Shown here: positions 27,272 to 33,929 of the stretch, in pieces | Layout of the letters: every line of letters begins with the position of its first letter | Position numbering within the stretch: position 1 is the first letter of the stretch | From: Phycisphaerales bacterium | GTDB taxonomy: Bacteria; Planctomycetota; Phycisphaerae; Phycisphaerales; UBA1924 | DNA: 37,934 nucleotides | Direction of reading: 5' to 3' | Assembly: GCA_020427635.1 (NCBI GenBank) | Contig: JAGQOH010000030.1 | Coordinates: 1-37,934, forward strand | Notes under the pieces: model-generated | What the model saw: the letters and a program-made list of their open reading frames with translations, nothing else | Told to the model about the DNA's origin: nothing | The model's database searches: none | Position numbers and translations under genes: made by a program

Positions 27272-27600
27272 ATGATCCCCATAGGGGGCCTCGTGGTTGT
27301 CACCATTCTTTTCTTGGTGACAGGCGCGCCTCACCAAGCCGGTTGGGGCGCTCTACTCTGGGCGATGGCTGCTCCGATTGCGCTGCTTGTCATCTTTCTG
27401 GTTCCGCTTGTTGCTGGTGTAGCGCGCGCCCGCCCTCCCTATGCGTGCCAGCATTGCCAATACGACCTCCGTGGCCTGCGCGACGCCGGCTTTGCCCCGA
27501 GTGTGGCGAACCAATCCGGCGGGCCGCGCCGCCTTCGACTACCCTCACACACCATGACCAACGACGACCCGATGAATCAGGTAATGGCCGCGATGGATGA
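27272..27600 (+). pseudogene. Small membrane protein with YDLRGL...CPECG zinc ribbon, frameshifted
   Basis: Between rarA and the HD gene lies a small gene in two frames. The first part, from ATG 27272, encodes two hydrophobic segments (GGLVVVTILFLVTG, LLWAMAAPIALLVIFLVPLVAGV) and the half-ribbon YACQHCQYDLRGLRDAG. The expected partner CPECGEPI is in another frame, starting at 27493; one base is missing near 27491. The corrected frame ends at 27600, 47 bases inside the HD gene. An in-frame TAG at 27251 also separates this ATG from a GTG (27236) overlapping the rarA stop. I know this ribbon from planctomycete proteins of unknown function. A sequencing error or true decay are both possible. Confidence 0.55.
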
Positions 27601-28573
27601 CGCCTCAATTGCTTCGATGGAGCCGAATGCCCGCTTTGCCGGCACGTTCGCCATCTCCAACACGCAGGTCGGCAAGACCCGCAAGGACAAGCCCTACCTG
27701 CGTTGCCTACTCTCCGATGCGACGGGCACCGCACCGGGCCGCATGTGGGGCGCGAGCGAGGAGCTCATCAAGCGCCTGCCCTCCAATGGCTTTGTCTATT
27801 GCGAAGGCCAGACCCAGCCTTATCAGGGCGAGCTGCAACTGATCATCGAGCGGATCGAGGAGGTTACGCCAACGGCAGAGCAGCTCAAGCGGTTGCTGCC
27901 CGTCTCCGCGCGCGACCCGCAGGAGATGTATGGCGAGGTCATCGCGATTCTCGAAACACTGACGCACCCCGCGGCTAAGGCGCTCGCGCAGGAAATCGTC
28001 AGCGATGACATGTTGATGGACATGTTCCGTCACGCACCCGCCGCCAAGATGATGCACCACGCCTACATCGGTGGGCTGTGCGAACACACGCTGAGCTTGC
28101 TCAATGTGGCGAACGCGATTCTGCCCTGGTATCCGAAGGTCAACCGCGACATCGTGCTGCTTGCACTGTTCCTACATGACATGGGCAAGACGCGCGAGAT
28201 GGATTGGAACGGCGCGTTCGACTACACCGATCGCGGTCACCTCATCGGCCACATCGTCGATGGCGTGCTGCTGCTCCACGACAAGGCGCAGAGCGCGATG
28301 ACGCGCCAGGGCATCCGCTTCCCGCGGGGCTTCATCACGGTCCTCGAGCACTGCATTCTCTCGAGCCACACCCTGCCCGAGCACGGCTCGCCCAAAGCGC
28401 CCTCAACGCCCGAGGCGATCATGGTGGCGATGCTCGACAACCTCGACGCGAAGATGGCGGCGGCGATCGCGGCAGGCCGCCCCGACGGCGATCGCGGCGA
28501 CCTGGGCGGCAACTTCACTGAGCGGATCTGGGCCTTGGATACCAGACTCTACCGCCCCGACCCATTGGCGTAA
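27554..28573 (+). CDS. OB-fold plus HD-domain hydrolase (YhaM-like 3'-5' exoribonuclease)
   Basis: A 339-residue protein. Residues ~30-110 resemble an OB-fold (FAGTFAISNTQVGKTRKDKPYLRCLLSDATG). The HD phosphohydrolase domain follows with MMHHAYIGGLCEHTLSLLNVAN and LALFLHDMGKTREM, then GHLIGHIVDGVLLLHD and HCILSSHTLPEHGSPKAP. This order matches YhaM/CBF1, a Mn2+-dependent 3'-to-5' exonuclease acting on RNA or single-stranded DNA. The open frame reaches back to 27272, but the upstream part belongs to the frameshifted zinc-ribbon gene, so the start is put at ATG 27554. A terminator-like hairpin follows 17 bases after the stop. Confidence 0.85.
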   Translation: MTNDDPMNQVMAAMDDASIASMEPNARFAGTFAISNTQVGKTRKDKPYLRCLLSDATGTAPGRMWGASEELIKRLPSNGFVYCEGQTQPYQGELQLIIERIEEVTPTAEQLKRLLPVSARDPQEMYGEVIAILETLTHPAAKALAQEIVSDDMLMDMFRHAPAAKMMHHAYIGGLCEHTLSLLNVANAILPWYPKVNRDIVLLALFLHDMGKTREMDWNGAFDYTDRGHLIGHIVDGVLLLHDKAQSAMTRQGIRFPRGFITVLEHCILSSHTLPEHGSPKAPSTPEAIMVAMLDNLDAKMAAAIAAGRPDGDRGDLGGNFTERIWALDTRLYRPDPLA

Positions 28574-28590
28574 GGGACACACCCGATTGC

Positions 28591-28612
28591 ACGTTCGGTG
28601 TCCACCGAACGT
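28591..28612 (+). terminator. Terminator after the HD hydrolase gene
   Basis: ACGTTCGGTG and CACCGAACGT form a perfect 10-base inverted repeat separated by TC (effectively an 8-bp stem with a 6-base loop), followed by CTGTTTGG. It begins 17 bases after the stop codon. Confidence 0.55.
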
Positions 28613-28694
28613 CTGTTTGGAGCAACCCAAACGCGCAATGCGCGGACTTGCGCGCGCCAGAAAAAACTTCTGCGTATGGAGCTTGATCGGTCAC

Positions 28695-28721
28695 TTGACG
28701 TGGCATCGGGCGCGGTATCTT
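28695..28721 (+). promoter_or_regulatory. Candidate promoter of the first PTPGAL-tailed protein
   Basis: TTGACG (28695-28700), 15 bases, TATCTT (28716-28721). The predicted start near 28728 gives a leader of about 63 bases ending in a GGAGGAAGGGAGAG ribosome-binding region. Confidence 0.5.
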
Positions 28722-28790
28722 TGCGCGCGCTTGAGCGTTCACTTCGGCGCGGTCCGATGGCGCATCCAAGCGGAGGAAGGGAGAGTGCGT

Positions 28791-29441
28791 ATGAAAGCAA
28801 ACGTTGTTGTTGCGCTCATCGGCGCAACCGCGCTGGCGACGACAGCAAGCGCCGTTGATCTTGCAAATTGGACGTTCGAGTCAAGCGTCCCGACGACTGC
28901 GGGCCCGCACGCCGCGGAGTTGGGGCTCTTTGGCGGCGCGTCATTTGCGAGCGGTTTCCATGTCAGCAGCGCCACGGTGTTCTCGAACCCCGCGGGCAAC
29001 GGTTCGGTCGAATCGTTCTCGTCGAACAACTGGGGCCCGGGCGACTACTACCAGTTCACCACGTCGACCGTTGGCTTCGGCACCATCGAAGTGCTCTGGG
29101 ACCAGAACCGATCGAGCACCGGACCTGACACCTTCGACCTGGAGTGGTCGGCCGACGGCTCAACGTTCTTCACGCTCACGAACGACTACAACGTCGGTGC
29201 CGTGACTTGGTCCAGCGGAACCCCACAGCCAAGCTCCAACTTCGCCGCAGTCGGGCTTCCCGCAGCGGCCGATGGCCTGGCAACCGTGTGGGTCCGGATG
29301 ACCTGCCAGGTCATCCCCGCCGGCACCGCAGGGTCCAACCGCATCGACAATGTCGTCATTCGCGGCACCGCGATCCCGACCCCTGGCGCCTTGGCGCTGG
29401 TCGGCATCGGGGGCCTCGCGGCCGTGCGTCGTCGTCGATAG
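28791..29441 (+). CDS. Secreted protein with PTPGAL-type C-terminal sorting tail
   Basis: A 216-residue exported protein. The signal peptide is MKANVVVALIGATALATTASA. The body (DLANWTFES at its start, then a beta-rich domain with DTFDLEWSADGSTFFTLT) resembles PEP-CTERM-associated surface proteins without a nameable fold. The C-terminus is a tripartite sorting signal: PTPGALAL, a short hydrophobic helix, and RRRR at the very end. Such tails are processed by exosortase-like or related enzymes; none is in the window. The ATG is set by the purine-rich site GGGAGAG. The neighbouring gene encodes an unrelated protein with the same tail. Confidence 0.82.
   Translation: MKANVVVALIGATALATTASAVDLANWTFESSVPTTAGPHAAELGLFGGASFASGFHVSSATVFSNPAGNGSVESFSSNNWGPGDYYQFTTSTVGFGTIEVLWDQNRSSTGPDTFDLEWSADGSTFFTLTNDYNVGAVTWSSGTPQPSSNFAAVGLPAAADGLATVWVRMTCQVIPAGTAGSNRIDNVVIRGTAIPTPGALALVGIGGLAAVRRRR
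29376..29438 (+). repeat. PTPGAL sorting-tail cassette, copy 1
   Basis: The coding sequence for PTPGALAL...RRRR is closely similar at DNA level to the one at 30417-30479, although the two protein bodies are unrelated. The same tail is thus attached to different exported domains. Confidence 0.6.
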
Positions 29442-29542
29442 CTTGCCTGGTTTCACATCGCCTCCGAGGCGGCCTGGGTTCTGACACCGTCTGAGTCAGT
29501 TTCCGCCCCAGCGCTCGGCTCAGGGAGAGGCATTCGCGGCCC

Positions 29543-29581
29543 ACCGGGTGGACCCACGCCCCCCGGTCGGGTCGATTTTTT
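29543..29581 (+). terminator. Terminator after the first PTPGAL-tailed gene
   Basis: ACCGGG (29543-29548) pairs with CCCGGT (29562-29567); alternatively GACCC (29551-29555) pairs with GGGTC (29569-29573). Both are followed by GATTTTTT. It lies about 100 bases after the stop. Confidence 0.5.
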
Positions 29582-29605
29582 GACACAAACTTCGTGCCAC
29601 GTCCC

Positions 29606-29634
29606 TTGTGATTCCCGCCCGCTTGGCGTAGCTT
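29606..29634 (+). promoter_or_regulatory. Candidate promoter of the lamin-tail protein gene
   Basis: TTGTGA (29606-29611), 17 bases, TAGCTT (29629-29634). This would give a leader of about 140 bases. The gene-free stretch 29442-29783 therefore holds a terminator, this promoter and a structured leader. Confidence 0.45.
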
Positions 29635-29726
29635 TTCTAACAGTCAGTGACCCGATTGGGGCCCGCGCGAGAGTTTGGCGCGGCCTCCGCGTCCCCTCTG
29701 GAGGCGCGGCCCTTCGGGTGCATTGA

Positions 29727-29749
29727 CGGTCGGCGATCGTCGCCGACCG
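29727..29749 (+). promoter_or_regulatory. Perfect hairpin in the 5' leader of the lamin-tail protein gene
   Basis: CGGTCGGCGA (29727-29736) and TCGCCGACCG (29740-29749) form a 10-bp stem around a TCG loop, 34 bases before the ATG at 29784. A weaker GCCTCC/GGAGGC hairpin lies just upstream. Possible 5'-UTR stabiliser or regulator-binding site. Confidence 0.5.
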
Positions 29750-29783
29750 AGGAAGAGGTTTCTGAGCGAGAGAGGGGAAAAGT

Positions 29784-30482
29784 ATGAAGGCGATTGTTAT
29801 GGCGAGCGCCATCGCGGCGATGTCAGGTGCTGCGCTTGGCCAAGGCATGATCATCAATGAGATTCTCGGTTCCACCAGCGGGTCGGACTGGGAGTTCATC
29901 GAGATCCTGAACAACGGCACCGCGCCGGTCGACATCACGGGTTGGGGCGTTGCCCTCTATGACTCGGATATCGCCGCGCCGGGCGGCCTCGACGGCGGTT
30001 CGCCGCACTTCGTGGTTGGCAACGTGATCCTCAATCCGGGTGAGACCTACACCTGGATGGGTTCGCTTGCTGATCCCGGCTATGCCGGCGGCAGCTACAA
30101 CGGCACTCCGTTCAGCTGGGACGTCCTCCTCGGCACCAACATCGTTGAGAACAGCTCGTACACCGCCATCCTCGAGGATGGTTCGGGCAATGCGATCTTC
30201 TCGGCGTTCGTGACCGATGGTGGCGCGGGCGACTTCGCCAACCAGGCTGGCGCTGCGATTACGCCTGATATCACCGTTGGCCCCGATGGCACGTTCACGC
30301 CTGCCGGCTTCGCCGTGCTGGACAAGAACCTGAACACCACGTGGCTCAACTTTGATACCGCGCTGCTGAACGACGGCACCATCGCCGGTGGCACACCTGG
30401 CGTGAACCAGAAGATCCCCACCCCTGGTGCCCTCGCGCTCCTCGGTGTGTCGGGCCTCGCGGCCACGCGTCGTCGCCGCTGA
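29784..30482 (+). CDS. Lamin-tail-domain secreted protein with PTPGAL-type sorting tail
   Basis: A 232-residue exported protein. Signal peptide MKAIVMASAIAAMSGAALG, then a lamin tail domain (LTD) starting MIINEILGSTSGSDWEFIEILN and continuing ITGWGVALYDSD, the usual INEI...EFIEI...W.L pattern. LTDs in bacteria occur on surface or secreted proteins, often with nucleases or other enzymes; here no second enzyme domain is seen. The C-terminus is PTPGALAL, hydrophobic segment, RRRR, the same sorting tail as the gene before. GAGAGGGG precedes the ATG. It is probably anchored or processed at the cell surface; function unknown. Confidence 0.85.
   Translation: MKAIVMASAIAAMSGAALGQGMIINEILGSTSGSDWEFIEILNNGTAPVDITGWGVALYDSDIAAPGGLDGGSPHFVVGNVILNPGETYTWMGSLADPGYAGGSYNGTPFSWDVLLGTNIVENSSYTAILEDGSGNAIFSAFVTDGGAGDFANQAGAAITPDITVGPDGTFTPAGFAVLDKNLNTTWLNFDTALLNDGTIAGGTPGVNQKIPTPGALALLGVSGLAATRRRR
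30417..30479 (+). repeat. PTPGAL sorting-tail cassette, copy 2
   Basis: Second copy of the sorting-tail coding sequence (see 29376-29438). It ends directly before the stop codon of the lamin-tail gene. Confidence 0.6.
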
Positions 30483-30597
30483 AGTGCGGACGGACATTTC
30501 GGTTTGCAATCCACCTGTCGGTGGGCTGAGGTCGTCTCGCTAGCGTAGAGTCGGTTTCCAACCTCGGTTCATACGATCAGCATGGAACATTCGTGAT

Positions 30598-30635
30598 CCG
30601 CCCGGAGGCACCCACCCCCGGGCGGTTCTTCTTTT
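30598..30635 (+). terminator. Strong rho-independent terminator
   Basis: CCGCCCGG (30598-30605) and CCGGGCGG (30618-30625) form an 8-bp GC stem with a 12-base loop, followed by TTCTTCTTTTCT. It lies 116 bases after the lamin-tail stop and isolates that gene from the candidate RNA gene. It could alternatively end a separate short transcript beginning near 30550. Confidence 0.7.
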
Positions 30636-30682
30636 CTAGGTAACTTCAAGTTCCCCTTTTTTCACAACGACACAGTTCCTTC

Positions 30683-30710
30683 TTGACCTGAGCTTGCCCG
30701 CCGCTACGCT
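30683..30710 (+). promoter_or_regulatory. Promoter of the candidate structured RNA
   Basis: TTGACC (30683-30688), 16 bases, TACGCT (30705-30710). The predicted start is about 30717. A longer-spaced alternative -10 (CTATAT, 30709-30714) overlaps it. This is one of the best sigma70-like matches in the window. Confidence 0.55.
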
Positions 30711-30716
30711 ATATGC

Positions 30717-30864
30717 ACAAAGGAAGAGAGCCCGGGCCCTCGTTGGCTCGGGAGGTGCGAGCCCGGTTGGTCTTGCACACCCCTGCCAGCTTCGTGCTGG
30801 CGTGTCGATCTTCGGATCGAAGAGAGAGACATGGACCCGCCCACCGGCGGGTCTCTGTCTTTTT
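30717..30864 (+). ncRNA. Candidate structured non-coding RNA, about 148 nt, five hairpins
   Basis: This stretch has no credible reading frame but folds into five consecutive stems. H1 is CCCGGGCC/GGCTCGGG (30731-30752, one G-U). H2 is GTGCGAG/CTTGCAC (30755-30778, one G-U). H3 is GCCAGC/GCTGGC (30785-30801). H4 is TCGATC-TTCG-GATCGA (30805-30820), the classic C(UUCG)G tetraloop. H5 is a terminator (30827-30864). Both G-U pairs would be A-C mismatches on the other strand, so plus-strand transcription is indicated. It has its own promoter upstream and is isolated from the previous gene by another terminator. I do not recognise 6S, SRP, tmRNA, RNase P or any riboswitch in it. It could be a standalone small RNA or a terminating leader of the gene at 30927. 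Confidence 0.6.
30827..30864 (+). terminator. Intrinsic terminator of the candidate RNA (H5)
   Basis: GACCCGCC (30834-30841) and GGCGGGTC (30846-30853) form an 8-bp stem with a CACC loop. A 2x2 internal loop separates it from a lower AGACA/TGTCT stem, and the T-run continues to 30864. It has a stable stem and a U-tail, so it is a strong terminator on the plus strand only. Confidence 0.75.
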
Positions 30865-30912
30865 GCACCGCACGCACTTGCCTTCATTCCCGCGCTCTCA
30901 ACGCCGCGGTGC

Positions 30913-30918
30913 TAGAGT
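30913..30918 (+). promoter_or_regulatory. Candidate -10 box (TAGAGT) of a leaderless transcript
   Basis: GCTAGAGTTCGCCGCA runs into the ATG at 30927, eight bases after the box, without a Shine-Dalgarno. If used, the LON-domain gene is transcribed independently of the structured RNA. Confidence 0.35.
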
Positions 30919-30926
30919 TCGCCGCA

Positions 30927-31652
30927 ATGGCATCCGAATTGGTGCAAGTCAGTTTCAAACGCCCCTTCCCGGTGTTCGTCCTGCCGCACGTCGCGCTGCT
31001 GCCGCACGCGCTCGTGCAGCTCTTCATCTTTGAGCCGCGCTACACACAAATGATGAGCGACATCCTCGACACCAGTGGCCAGTTCGCCATGGCCGTCTGC
31101 GATGGCGATTGCGTCCTCCAGGACAACCCGCCCATTCGATCAACGGTGTGTCTCGGGCAGATCGTGCGCCACGTCCGCAATGACAACGGCACCTTTCATG
31201 TCTGGGTGCGCGGGCTTTGCCGGGCGCGCGTCGTCGCCGAGCAGTTGCCGACCGACCTCGCCGCGCCCGAGGGTCGCCTCTATCGCACCGCTCGCCTCGA
31301 GCCGCTCGAAGAGGAAGACGCCTCCGAGCGCGACCTTGCATTCATCCGCGCCGACCTCATGGACCTCCTGCACACCGAGCCCCTGCGCGATGTCGGCGCC
31401 TTCAAAGCCGTTGTCGAGCAAATCGAGGCCCAGGACGAAGAAGTCCCCACGCCCGCGCTGGTCGACATCGTTTCCCTCAGCTTGCTGAGCGTCATGGATG
31501 ACTTCGACCTCCGCTACCAACTGCTTTCCCAGGGCGGCGTCTTCGAGCGCGCCCGCACCCTGCAGGGGCAACTCAGGGCCCTTCGCGCTCCCCTCGCCCA
31601 AGCCGAGCGCCAATACGATCCCGACGCCCCCAAGGGCGTCAGCTGGAACTGA
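30927..31652 (+). CDS. LON substrate-binding domain protein (protease-less)
   Basis: A 241-residue protein matching the N-terminal substrate-recognition domain of Lon: PFPVFVLPHVALLPHALVQLFIFEPRYTQMM, then FAMAVCDGD, VCLGQIVRHVRNDNGTFHVWVRGLCRARV, and a helical C-terminal part. The AAA+ and Ser-Lys protease domains are absent, as in many stand-alone LonN/YcaO-neighbouring proteins of unknown role; the domain probably binds unfolded peptide. The ATG at 30927 begins the domain. The upstream open frame runs through the terminator and is not coding. It lies 62 bases after the structured RNA's terminator. Confidence 0.85.
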   Translation: MASELVQVSFKRPFPVFVLPHVALLPHALVQLFIFEPRYTQMMSDILDTSGQFAMAVCDGDCVLQDNPPIRSTVCLGQIVRHVRNDNGTFHVWVRGLCRARVVAEQLPTDLAAPEGRLYRTARLEPLEEEDASERDLAFIRADLMDLLHTEPLRDVGAFKAVVEQIEAQDEEVPTPALVDIVSLSLLSVMDDFDLRYQLLSQGGVFERARTLQGQLRALRAPLAQAERQYDPDAPKGVSWN

Positions 31653-31743
31653 GCTGGCCTCACTGCCTAGCCTTCCCCTGCCGATGATCTCTCGCGATGC
31701 CCGCACCAGCACTCGGCTCACGTCCGAGTTGGAATCCAACACC

Positions 31744-32052
31744 ATGCCCATGCGAATTGGTCTGATCGCTTACCCCGCCTTCATCATGATGATGCAGGTC
31801 GCAAAGCCAAGCGCCGTCCCCGCGTTTGAGAAAGCCCGCGCATTCGACGCCGATTCCGCGCGTCGCCCGCAAAGCCTCGAGGTGCGCCAAAAGGCGGTGC
31901 GCAAAGCAGTGAACAAAGGCCTGCTCGTTGCCGCAGGCAACGGTCGCTATTACCTCGATCGCGCGAAGGTCAAGAAGTCCGATCGGACACACCTGGCCAT
32001 CATGGGGCTCGTGTTGCTGACGGCAATCCCCGCGGCCTACTTTCTGTTGTAA
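31744..32052 (+). CDS. Hypothetical small membrane protein, 102 aa
   Basis: No family recognised. There is one hydrophobic segment at each end: RIGLIAYPAFIMMMQVA at the N-terminus (possibly a signal anchor) and HLAIMGLVLLTAIPAAYFLL at the very C-terminus. Between them is a basic region (SLEVRQKAVRKAVNKG, DRAKVKKSDR) that may form a helical, winged-helix-like or nucleic-acid-contacting stretch with GRYYLDR. An alternative ATG at 31684 would add 20 residues. Only 3 bases separate its stop from the convergent Hsp70 stop. Confidence is moderate because codon bias alone supports it. Confidence 0.6.
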   Translation: MPMRIGLIAYPAFIMMMQVAKPSAVPAFEKARAFDADSARRPQSLEVRQKAVRKAVNKGLLVAAGNGRYYLDRAKVKKSDRTHLAIMGLVLLTAIPAAYFLL

Positions 32053-32055
32053 CCG

Positions 32056-33915
32056 CTAATCATCCTCGCGCAGCGTGCGCACGATGCTCTGCTCGTGCAG
32101 CCGCACCGACGCTTTGTCCAACGCTTCCTTGGTCTTGTGAAACGCATCGGCATCGATCGACCGCCAATCGCGCGACGCGGCTTCCACCTGCGCATCCAGC
32201 GCCCCGCACAGCCGCTCCAGCTCCGCGCGATAGCTCGGATCAACTTCCGCCCCCAGCTTCCGCAGCCGATCGCCGATCCACTTGAGATCAAGCTTGCTGT
32301 TCGCAATCAGGTCAACCACGCGATGCCGCGTCATGTCGTCGCGCGCATGTGCGAGCGCCTCGCGCTCCATGCGCTCGACCTCCTCACGCGACAACCCGTG
32401 ATTGGGCACGATCTGTGCCGCGACACGCGCCCCGCTGCGCCGCTCGATCGCTGACACATTGAGCACGCCGTTCGCATCGACCAGGAACTCAACCTCCAAC
32501 TGCGGAATCCCCGCAGGCATGGGCGGAATGCCGCGCAAAGTGAACTCTCCAAGGCTTCGGCAATCCTCCACCATCTCGCGCTCGCCCTGCACCACGTTGA
32601 TCTTGATCGCAGTCTGCCCATCGACCGAGGTCGAGAACATCTCCGTCGCCCGCGCCGGCACCGTGCTGTTGCGCAGGATCAGCTTCGCCACCGCGCCCCC
32701 GACCGTCTCCATGCCAAGCGAGAGGGGCAGCACATCCAGCAGCAGTGCATCGCCTTGCCCGCTCAGCACCGCGCCCTGCACCGCCGCCCCCAGCGCCACG
32801 ACCTCATCTGGATTCAGTGCCGTGTAGGGCGTTGCTTGAAACAACGCGCCCACGCGCTGGCGCACGAGCGGCATCCGCGTCGCCCCGCCAACCAGCACCA
32901 CGCGATCAATCTGCTCGGGCGTCACCTTCGCGTCGCGCATTGCCCGTTTACAACACAACTCTGATCGCTCGACCAGAGGCAGGGCCAGCGCATCGAGTTC
33001 CTTCCGTGTCAGCACACGTTCGACACGATGCACGCCCGTTTCCTGCTCGATCTCGCCAACAATGGTGGCCTGCTCCGCATCACTCAGCGCAACCTTCGCC
33101 CGCTCCGCAAGCACCCGAAGCTGCTGCCGCCCCGTCGCTGTGGGCGCAACTTCCGTCTCATCAAGCAGCAGACGCACGATCGCCGCGTCCACGTCATCAC
33201 CACCCAAATGTGTATCGCCCGCCGTCGCGAGCACCTGAAAAAAGTGCGCCGCGTCATCCGCAGTGCCCTCGCTCGCTGGGATGAGCTTCAGGATCGAAAT
33301 GTCGAATGTGCCACCGCCCAGGTCATACACCGCGATCGTCTGCGCCTTCCGCGCCTCACCCACGCCAATGCCATAGGCCAGCGCCGCCGCGGTTGGCTCG
33401 TTGACGATTCGCTTCGCCTCGAGCCCCGCAAGCCGTGCCGCATCCCGCGTCGCCTGCCGCTGCGCATCATCGAAATACGCGGGTACCGTGATCACCGCAT
33501 CGCGCACCGCATGCCCGAGTGCTGTCTCCGCCCAGTGCTTCAACTCGCGCAGGATCGCCGCCGACACTTCCTGTGGCGAAACCAACTGCTCACCAATGCG
33601 CACCCGCGCGGTCTTGTTCGGCCCCTCGACGATCTCGTATCCAAGGAACGCCGCGTCGTCGCGCGCATCGTCCACGCCCCGCCCCATGAGCCGCTTGATC
33701 GATGCAATCGTGTTGTACGGATGCGTCTCTGCCTCACGCCGCGCCGCCGCGCCGATCGCCTCCACCCGCCCGTCACTTCCAAACCGCACCACCGACGGCA
33801 GCATCCGCTCACCGTTTGGCGATGCAATTACCCGCGGCCCCGCCTCGTCGCACACCGCGACCAGCGAGTTCGTCGTGCCCAGATCAATGCCAACAATGGG
33901 TTCAGCCTCAGCCAT
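32056..33915 (-). CDS. hscA: Hsp70 chaperone, HscA type
   Basis: A 619-residue Hsp70. The ATPase domain has VGIDLGTTNSLVAV, AVITVPAYFDDAQRQATRDA, NEPTAAALAYG, YDLGGGTFDISIL and VVLVGGATRMPLVR. The substrate domain has LLDVLPLSLGMETVGG and CRSLGEFTLRGIPPMPAG. The last segment and the short C-terminal lid fit HscA, the iron-sulfur-assembly Hsp70 working with HscB and IscU, better than DnaK. No isc genes or hscB are nearby, so an HscA role is inferred from sequence only; a diverged DnaK-like role is possible. The ATG at 33915 has no Shine-Dalgarno but a TAGACT box eight bases upstream. Confidence 0.9.
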   Translation of the reverse strand: MAEAEPIVGIDLGTTNSLVAVCDEAGPRVIASPNGERMLPSVVRFGSDGRVEAIGAAARREAETHPYNTIASIKRLMGRGVDDARDDAAFLGYEIVEGPNKTARVRIGEQLVSPQEVSAAILRELKHWAETALGHAVRDAVITVPAYFDDAQRQATRDAARLAGLEAKRIVNEPTAAALAYGIGVGEARKAQTIAVYDLGGGTFDISILKLIPASEGTADDAAHFFQVLATAGDTHLGGDDVDAAIVRLLLDETEVAPTATGRQQLRVLAERAKVALSDAEQATIVGEIEQETGVHRVERVLTRKELDALALPLVERSELCCKRAMRDAKVTPEQIDRVVLVGGATRMPLVRQRVGALFQATPYTALNPDEVVALGAAVQGAVLSGQGDALLLDVLPLSLGMETVGGAVAKLILRNSTVPARATEMFSTSVDGQTAIKINVVQGEREMVEDCRSLGEFTLRGIPPMPAGIPQLEVEFLVDANGVLNVSAIERRSGARVAAQIVPNHGLSREEVERMEREALAHARDDMTRHRVVDLIANSKLDLKWIGDRLRKLGAEVDPSYRAELERLCGALDAQVEAASRDWRSIDADAFHKTKEALDKASVRLHEQSIVRTLREDD

Positions 33916-33923
33916 GGGCCAGC

Positions 33924-33929
33924 AGTCTA
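33924..33929 (-). promoter_or_regulatory. Candidate -10 box (TAGACT) of a leaderless transcript
   Basis: Read on the minus strand, CCTAGACT is followed by GCTGGCCC and then the Hsp70 ATG, a spacing of eight bases. No ribosome-binding site is visible. The box overlaps the stop of the upstream hypothetical gene, so the Hsp70 gene would have its own promoter. Confidence 0.4.

Noticed and set aside
27488..27496. Programmed ribosomal frameshift in the zinc-ribbon gene
   Set aside because: The junction (GGCTTTGCCC) is not a canonical slippery heptamer, and no downstream pseudoknot is evident.
27272..28573. A single 433-aa membrane/zinc-ribbon/HD fusion protein
   Set aside because: The ribbon's second half is in another frame, and the OB-HD protein starts naturally at ATG 27554; the fusion is a frameshift artefact.
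30717..30864. Structured RNA is SRP RNA, 6S RNA or tmRNA
   Set aside because: No SRP apical GGAAG/GCAG loop pair, no 6S open bubble closed by complementary ends, and no tRNA-like ends or tag frame.
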